Part shown: positions 7,784 through 11,170 of the stretch, one piece after another
How the letters are laid out: each line of letters begins with the position of its first letter
Numbering within the stretch: position 1 is the first letter of the stretch
DNA from: an uncultured Dyadobacter sp.
Lineage (GTDB): Bacteria > Bacteroidota > Bacteroidia > Cytophagales > Spirosomataceae
Direction of reading: 5' to 3'
NCBI GenBank assembly: GCA_946481035.1
Contig: CAMLNK010000046.1
Coordinates: 1 to 11,170 of the forward strand
DNA length: 11,170 bases
The notes under the pieces: model-generated
What the model was told of the DNA's origin: nothing
What the model saw: only the letters and a program-made list of their open reading frames with translations
Database searches by the model: none
Translations under genes and position numbers: made by a program

Positions 7784-8845
7784 ATGTCCGATACACATTC
7801 CCGCCGTCAGTTTGCGAAAATCACCGCAGCTACTGCCGCCGCCCTTACTTTTAAACCGTTCTACATTCTTCACGCTAAACCCAAAGCCGATGGAGAGGTG
7901 ATTGGCCATGGCAGCCACCGCTACAAGGTGCACCAGGGCTGGGGCAACCTTGATTCGTCCAAGTTCCCTGTCAACAACTGCCACGAAATGGTGCAGGACA
8001 GCAAAGGCAGGTTGATTATGGTGGGTGATGAGGTTAAAAACAATATCCTTATCTACGATCGCTCGGGCAAGCTGCTTGAAAGTTGGGGGCACGAATTCCC
8101 GGGCGGGCACGGGCTTACCTTGTGGAATGCGAACGGCGAGGAATTCCTGTTCATCAGCGATCCGAACATCGGCAAGGTCTTCAAAACAGATTTGAAAGGA
8201 AAAATCCTGCTAACCATCGAACACCCCTCGAAAGTAGGTGCCTATAAAGAGGCTGACCCGTTCAAACCGACCGAAACGGCCATCGGACCGGACGGTACCA
8301 TCTACATTGCCGACGGCTACGGCTCGCAATGGATCTTGAGATACACTCCGAAAGGCGAGTTTATCGACAAGTTCGGCGGCTCCGGCGACGGTGATTCGCA
8401 GTTCTCTACTGCTCACGGCATCGCGATCGATTACCGCGACAAAGCGAATCCGACGTTGATCGTTACCTCGCGTGCGCACAATGCATTCAAGAAATTCACT
8501 TTGGATGGAAAATACCTGAGTACCATTTTCCTCCCCGGCGCATTCGTTTGCCGTCCCGTTTTCAAAGACGAGACGCTCTACGCGGGGGTATGCTGGTCGC
8601 GCCTGCGCTACCTGAACCAAACGCCGAACTCAGGCTTTGTTACCATTATCGACAAATCCAATAAGGTAATCTCGAACCCGGGCGGTACCAAACCGGAATA
8701 TAGAAACGGCGAATTGCAGCTGATGATCCAGGAGAAACCCATATTCATGCATTGCCACGATGTGTGCGTCGATAACGACCACAACATTTATGTGTGCCAG
8801 TGGAATGCGAAGAAAACTTACCCGGTGAAGCTGGAAAGAGTTTAA
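7784..8845 (+). CDS. Tat-exported NHL beta-propeller, peptidyl-hydroxyglycine lyase (PAL)-like
   Basis: A 353-residue protein with a twin-arginine signal: SRRQFAK at residues 6-12 closely fits the consensus SRRxFLK, followed by an Ala/Thr-rich hydrophobic stretch to about residue 32. A folded, possibly cofactor-bound protein exported to the periplasm is therefore expected. The body is a six-bladed propeller of NHL-type repeats, for example DSKGRLIMVGDE (72-83), GPDGTIYIADGYG (168-180) and DNDHNIYVCQW (330-340). Compared from memory with the PAL domain of animal peptidylglycine amidating enzyme, three zinc-ligand positions are kept as His109 (GGHGL), His211 (TAHGI) and His325 (CHDV), the catalytic Tyr as Tyr179 (DGYG), and one active-site Arg as Arg230 (TSRAHN). 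The second PAL Arg is not evident. Substrate is unknown and amidation is not claimed. It ends at a hairpin shared with the converging membrane-protein gene. Confidence 0.82.
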   Translation: MSDTHSRRQFAKITAATAAALTFKPFYILHAKPKADGEVIGHGSHRYKVHQGWGNLDSSKFPVNNCHEMVQDSKGRLIMVGDEVKNNILIYDRSGKLLESWGHEFPGGHGLTLWNANGEEFLFISDPNIGKVFKTDLKGKILLTIEHPSKVGAYKEADPFKPTETAIGPDGTIYIADGYGSQWILRYTPKGEFIDKFGGSGDGDSQFSTAHGIAIDYRDKANPTLIVTSRAHNAFKKFTLDGKYLSTIFLPGAFVCRPVFKDETLYAGVCWSRLRYLNQTPNSGFVTIIDKSNKVISNPGGTKPEYRNGELQLMIQEKPIFMHCHDVCVDNDHNIYVCQWNAKKTYPVKLERV

Positions 8846-8879
8846 ACAGAACAAAGGGCTTTAAAAAAGACAATTACCG

Positions 8880-8912
8880 CTGATCCGTTGGCCCTGCTAG
8901 CGGATCAGTTTT
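8880..8912 (+). terminator. terminator between convergent genes, possibly bidirectional
   Basis: A perfect 8-bp stem CTGATCCG (8880-8887) with CGGATCAG (8901-8908), 13-nt loop, runs into TTTTATTG on the plus strand. On the minus strand a T6 tract follows after about 11 nt, so it may also end the membrane-protein transcript. The stop codon of that gene (8897-8899) lies in the loop. Confidence 0.75.
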
Positions 8913-9655
8913 ATTGTAATACCATTAATAACCATCGTCGAAACCGTCAGAATGCCGTAGGCGACGCCGATAGGCATTTGCGGCACGAGCCACGCCACAC
9001 CCACCAGGAAAGCGACAAACCCATAACCTGCCAACAGCAAGCCATACAATATCCTGATCGCCGCGTCGGAGCCCTGCTGCGAATGTGTGAAGACCGCCAA
9101 TGTAGACGTCATAATCGGAAATGGCGTCAATATCCCGCTCCAAGTCGGCCCGAGGTAATCGGCGGCCTGGGTGACTACCACCACAAACAGCGTCGCTACC
9201 AGCATTCGCAATGGAATATCCCAGGATGGCTGTTTCTTGAAATCGGCTTTGGCTTTGGGTTTTGGAAAAAAGTATAAGACCAGCGTAAGCACAACCATAT
9301 TGAGCCCTACTCCGGCCAACAGTGAAATGTCCCGCCCCAGCGAAAGCATTGCCACTACAAAAAACGCCGCATAGCTGATCAGTACAGTGGGCAGCCACTT
9401 CATACGCGCGGAAAGTGCCGCATAGGTTAGTGCAAAACACATTGTACCCACCGACCCCAGCAATGCGGAAGTGATAGTGGACGCCGCGAATGCCGCTCCG
9501 TGTTCCAATGCGATGAAGAAGGAGATCGGGCCGGCTACCCACGGGAACCCGCCGATCCAGCCGCCGAGCCCTTCGCCCCATTTACGGACGGCCATTGTTA
9601 CCCCGGCAATGAGCGGGGGCATCAGCATGATTTTAGTTAAAAGAAGGTCGGACAA
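8897..9655 (-). CDS. polytopic inner-membrane protein of unknown function with two-fold internal repeat
   Basis: This protein of up to 252 residues has about eight hydrophobic segments, near residues 5-22, 36-50, 55-80, 88-104, 110-130, 150-165, 172-190 and 203-250, with a basic loop PKPKAKADFKK (131-141) in the middle. The two halves resemble each other: GGWIGGFPWVAG (31-42) lines up without gaps with SGILTPFPIMTS (173-184), and the match continues through LLG..G..F (65-74) and LLAG..F (207-213). No transporter or enzyme family was recognised. The reading frame opens with TTG at 9655, with an in-frame TAA upstream and no ATG between, so the true start may be TTG at 9655 or ATG at 9628 (residue 10). 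The longer form keeps the first membrane helix intact. A good promoter lies just upstream. It is divergent from the TonB-dependent receptor gene, which hints at a linked role in transport. Confidence 0.8.
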   Translation of the reverse strand: MSDLLLTKIMLMPPLIAGVTMAVRKWGEGLGGWIGGFPWVAGPISFFIALEHGAAFAASTITSALLGSVGTMCFALTYAALSARMKWLPTVLISYAAFFVVAMLSLGRDISLLAGVGLNMVVLTLVLYFFPKPKAKADFKKQPSWDIPLRMLVATLFVVVVTQAADYLGPTWSGILTPFPIMTSTLAVFTHSQQGSDAAIRILYGLLLAGYGFVAFLVGVAWLVPQMPIGVAYGILTVSTMVINGITIKLIR

Positions 9656-9680
9656 TGATGTAATGCGGCAAAATGGAGTA

Positions 9681-9713
9681 CAAATTTACATTTAAGACCC
9701 TAATGCGCTGAAA
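9681..9713 (-). promoter_or_regulatory. Bacteroidota-type promoter for the membrane-protein gene
   Basis: On the minus strand, TAAATTTG (9688-9681) matches TAnnTTTG perfectly and TTTC (9713-9710) sits 21 bp upstream, one base off the TTTG element. Transcription would start near 9675, about 20 nt before the TTG start and 47 nt before the ATG alternative. Confidence 0.6.
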
Positions 9714-9739
9714 ATTTGAGAAAATACTTCCCGAATTTA

Positions 9740-9758
9740 ATTGCAACACAGTTGCAAT
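9740..9758. promoter_or_regulatory. perfect 8-3-8 inverted repeat, probable operator of the TonB receptor
   Basis: The 19-bp sequence ATTGCAAC-ACA-GTTGCAAT is a perfect palindrome around a 3-bp spacer. It overlaps the -33 region of the receptor promoter, so a bound protein would block RNA polymerase. Size and symmetry resemble Fur-family (Fur/Zur/PerR) operators, but the regulator is not in this window and its identity is inferred. Confidence 0.7.
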
Positions 9759-9771
9759 CATCTTATTTTTG
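9740..9771 (+). promoter_or_regulatory. promoter for the TonB-dependent receptor
   Basis: TATTTTTG at 9764-9771 is a full match to TAnnTTTG. ATTG at 9740-9743 stands 20 bp upstream, one base off TTTG. Transcription would begin near 9778, inside the second palindrome, leaving a leader of about 40 nt before the ATG at 9817. Confidence 0.65.
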
Positions 9772-9782
9772 CAACGTTGTAA
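9769..9782. promoter_or_regulatory. second palindrome at the receptor transcription start
   Basis: TTGCAAC-GTTGTAA is a 14-bp palindrome with one mismatch, built from the same half-sites as the repeat at 9740-9758 but with no spacer. It overlaps the end of the -7 element and the predicted transcription start, a classic place for a second repressor site. Confidence 0.55.
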
Positions 9783-9816
9783 CAAAAAGAACGTAACCCG
9801 CTACTTGCGCATACGC

Positions 9817-11170
9817 ATGCCCGCTATCCGATTTTCACTCCTTATTCTTTTGCTATCGCTGTTTTCATGGACGGCCATTGCCCAGAAACCGGCGTGCGAA
9901 TGCTTCGTGAAGGGTGTTGTGAAGGACAGGCACACCGGCCAGCCTATTGTGGGGGCTACCGTGCTGATCGTCGGGCAGAGTAATGGCGTTTTCACCGATG
10001 AGAATGGCCGTTACGAACTCAGGAACCTCTGCCCGGGAAATTATGCATTGGAATGCCGCATTATCGGTTACAGTCCGTTCCAGCAGAAAATTGACCTGAC
10101 GGCCGGGCACGAGGAAAACTTCAACCTGCTCGAACAAGAGGTGCATTTAAAGGATGTTGAAATTACCGCGCACCGCACCGATGCGCCTTCTTCTCAGCCA
10201 TTAACCACCATCTCGGGCGCAGATTTAGATAAAACACGCGGGCAGACGCTCGGTGAGAGTTTGAAGGGCGTAACCGGCGTGACGACGCTGCAAACCGGCT
10301 CTTCCATTGCGAAACCCGTCATTCACGGCCTGCACAGCAACCGTGTGCTCATTATGAACAATGGCATCCGCCAGGAAGGCCAGCAATGGGGCTCCGAGCA
10401 CGCGCCCGAAATAGATCCGTTTATTGCGACACGCATTTCGGTCGTGAAAGGTGCTGCGGGTGTACGGTATGGTTCCGATGCGATCGGCGGGGTGATATTG
10501 GTGGAGCCCGAAGAGCTGCCGGTGGACAAGCCCATTACCGGCGAACTGAATGCGGTCGGCTTTTCCAATGGCAGGCAGGGCGTACTATCGGGTACCGTGC
10601 AGGGCGGGCTGAATTTTGTAAAAGGTTTTGGCTGGCGGGCGCAGGGAACCATCAAGCGCGGCGGCAACATTCGCACGCCCAACTATTTCCTCGACAACAC
10701 CGGCATTAGCGAAAACAACTTCTCACTCGCGGCAGGTTACCGTCACAAAGGTTTAGGAATCGACGTGTTTTACAGCCGTTTTGACACCCAAATAGGTATT
10801 TTCTCCGGCTCGCACATTGGTAGCGTCACCGATCTGCTTAATGTGATTAAAAACGGCGAGCCGTTCGTTAAATCCGGGTTCAGCTATGCCATTAACCGAC
10901 CCAACCAGAATGCGACGCACGAGTTGCTGAAAGCCGAAACACACTACCATTTCAAGGATGGCAACCGGCTGCAATGGACAATCGCGCGGCAGTATAACAA
11001 CCGCAACGAGTTCGACCTGCACCGGCCGCGGAACGACAGTATAGCGGCCCTCAACCATCCCGAACTGACATTTAAACTCACTTCATTGACAAACGACGTG
11101 GTCTGGGACCACAAACCCATTGCCGGGAAAATCAGCGGGCAGGTTGGCGTAAGCACATTATACCAATACA
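9817..11170 (+). CDS. TonB-dependent outer-membrane receptor, partial (C-terminus outside window)
   Basis: This is the first 451 codons of an outer-membrane receptor driven by TonB; the frame is open to the window edge. Residues 1-22 are a signal peptide (hydrophobic LLILLLSLFSW, cleavage likely after AIA). Residues about 31-105 form a carboxypeptidase-like regulatory domain (GVVKDRHTGQPIVGATV, then GVFTDENGRYEL). The plug follows at about 115-232, with IHGLHSNRVLIMNNGIRQEG (169-188), SEHAPEIDPF (193-202) and VVKGAAGVRYGSDAIGGVI (209-227). The amphipathic barrel begins after about residue 240. The NRV...DG...HA...DP...GSxAIGGV pattern resembles ZnuD-type metal receptors and related plugs. Four Cys (27, 29, 72, 80), including a CxC just after the signal, sit in or next to the regulatory domain, which is unusual for an outer-membrane protein. 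The palindromic operators upstream suggest metal control. The substrate is not proven; siderophore, haem or other ligands remain possible. Confidence 0.92.
   Translation, partial: MPAIRFSLLILLLSLFSWTAIAQKPACECFVKGVVKDRHTGQPIVGATVLIVGQSNGVFTDENGRYELRNLCPGNYALECRIIGYSPFQQKIDLTAGHEENFNLLEQEVHLKDVEITAHRTDAPSSQPLTTISGADLDKTRGQTLGESLKGVTGVTTLQTGSSIAKPVIHGLHSNRVLIMNNGIRQEGQQWGSEHAPEIDPFIATRISVVKGAAGVRYGSDAIGGVILVEPEELPVDKPITGELNAVGFSNGRQGVLSGTVQGGLNFVKGFGWRAQGTIKRGGNIRTPNYFLDNTGISENNFSLAAGYRHKGLGIDVFYSRFDTQIGIFSGSHIGSVTDLLNVIKNGEPFVKSGFSYAINRPNQNATHELLKAETHYHFKDGNRLQWTIARQYNNRNEFDLHRPRNDSIAALNHPELTFKLTSLTNDVVWDHKPIAGKISGQVGVSTLYQY

Noticed and set aside
8925..9581. Open frame of 218 codons on the minus strand
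   Set aside because: It is an alternative frame inside the membrane-protein gene and lacks the regular hydrophobic segments seen in the other frame.

Overview
The window looks like chromosomal DNA from a member of the Bacteroidota, most likely the Cytophagales (Dyadobacter/Spirosoma-like; the genus is a guess). The signs are the order tig - clpP - clpX, a TonB-dependent receptor with an N-terminal carboxypeptidase-like regulatory domain, A-rich leaders without clear Shine-Dalgarno sites, and several matches to the Bacteroidota promoter TTTG-N19-21-TAnnTTTG. Base composition looks even, and I see no insertion sequence, prophage, CRISPR array or integration boundary.

Layout. (1) 1-1203, minus strand: N-terminal 401 codons of a RelA/SpoT-type (p)ppGpp synthetase/hydrolase, cut by the window edge. 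(2) 1373-1454, plus: tRNA-Leu(UAG) with its own promoter and a strong terminator. (3) 1622-5839: protein quality-control block of trigger factor, clpP and clpX, each followed by its own intrinsic terminator, with a small XRE-type regulator on the opposite strand between tig and clpP. (4) 5952-8845, plus: a short-chain dehydrogenase/reductase relative that has lost its catalytic tyrosine, a PfkB-type 6-phosphofructokinase, and a Tat-exported NHL beta-propeller that resembles the lyase (PAL) half of peptidylglycine alpha-amidating enzymes. (5) 8897-9655, minus: a polytopic membrane protein built from two related halves. (6) 9817 to the window end, plus: a TonB-dependent receptor, cut by the window edge, whose promoter carries a perfect 8-3-8 inverted repeat and a second, near-perfect palindrome.

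How they fit together. Trigger factor, ClpP and ClpX form the usual chaperone/protease cluster, and the neighbouring Rel-type enzyme adds stress signalling. The right-hand end reads as an envelope/transport region: the receptor and the divergently transcribed membrane protein share one control region, and the palindromes resemble operators of Fur-family metal regulators. The receptor plug resembles ZnuD-like metal receptors, so metal-controlled uptake is the most attractive hypothesis, but it is an inference. The least ordinary items are that operator pair, the degenerate SDR and the PAL-like exported propeller. I found no clear new multi-gene system.
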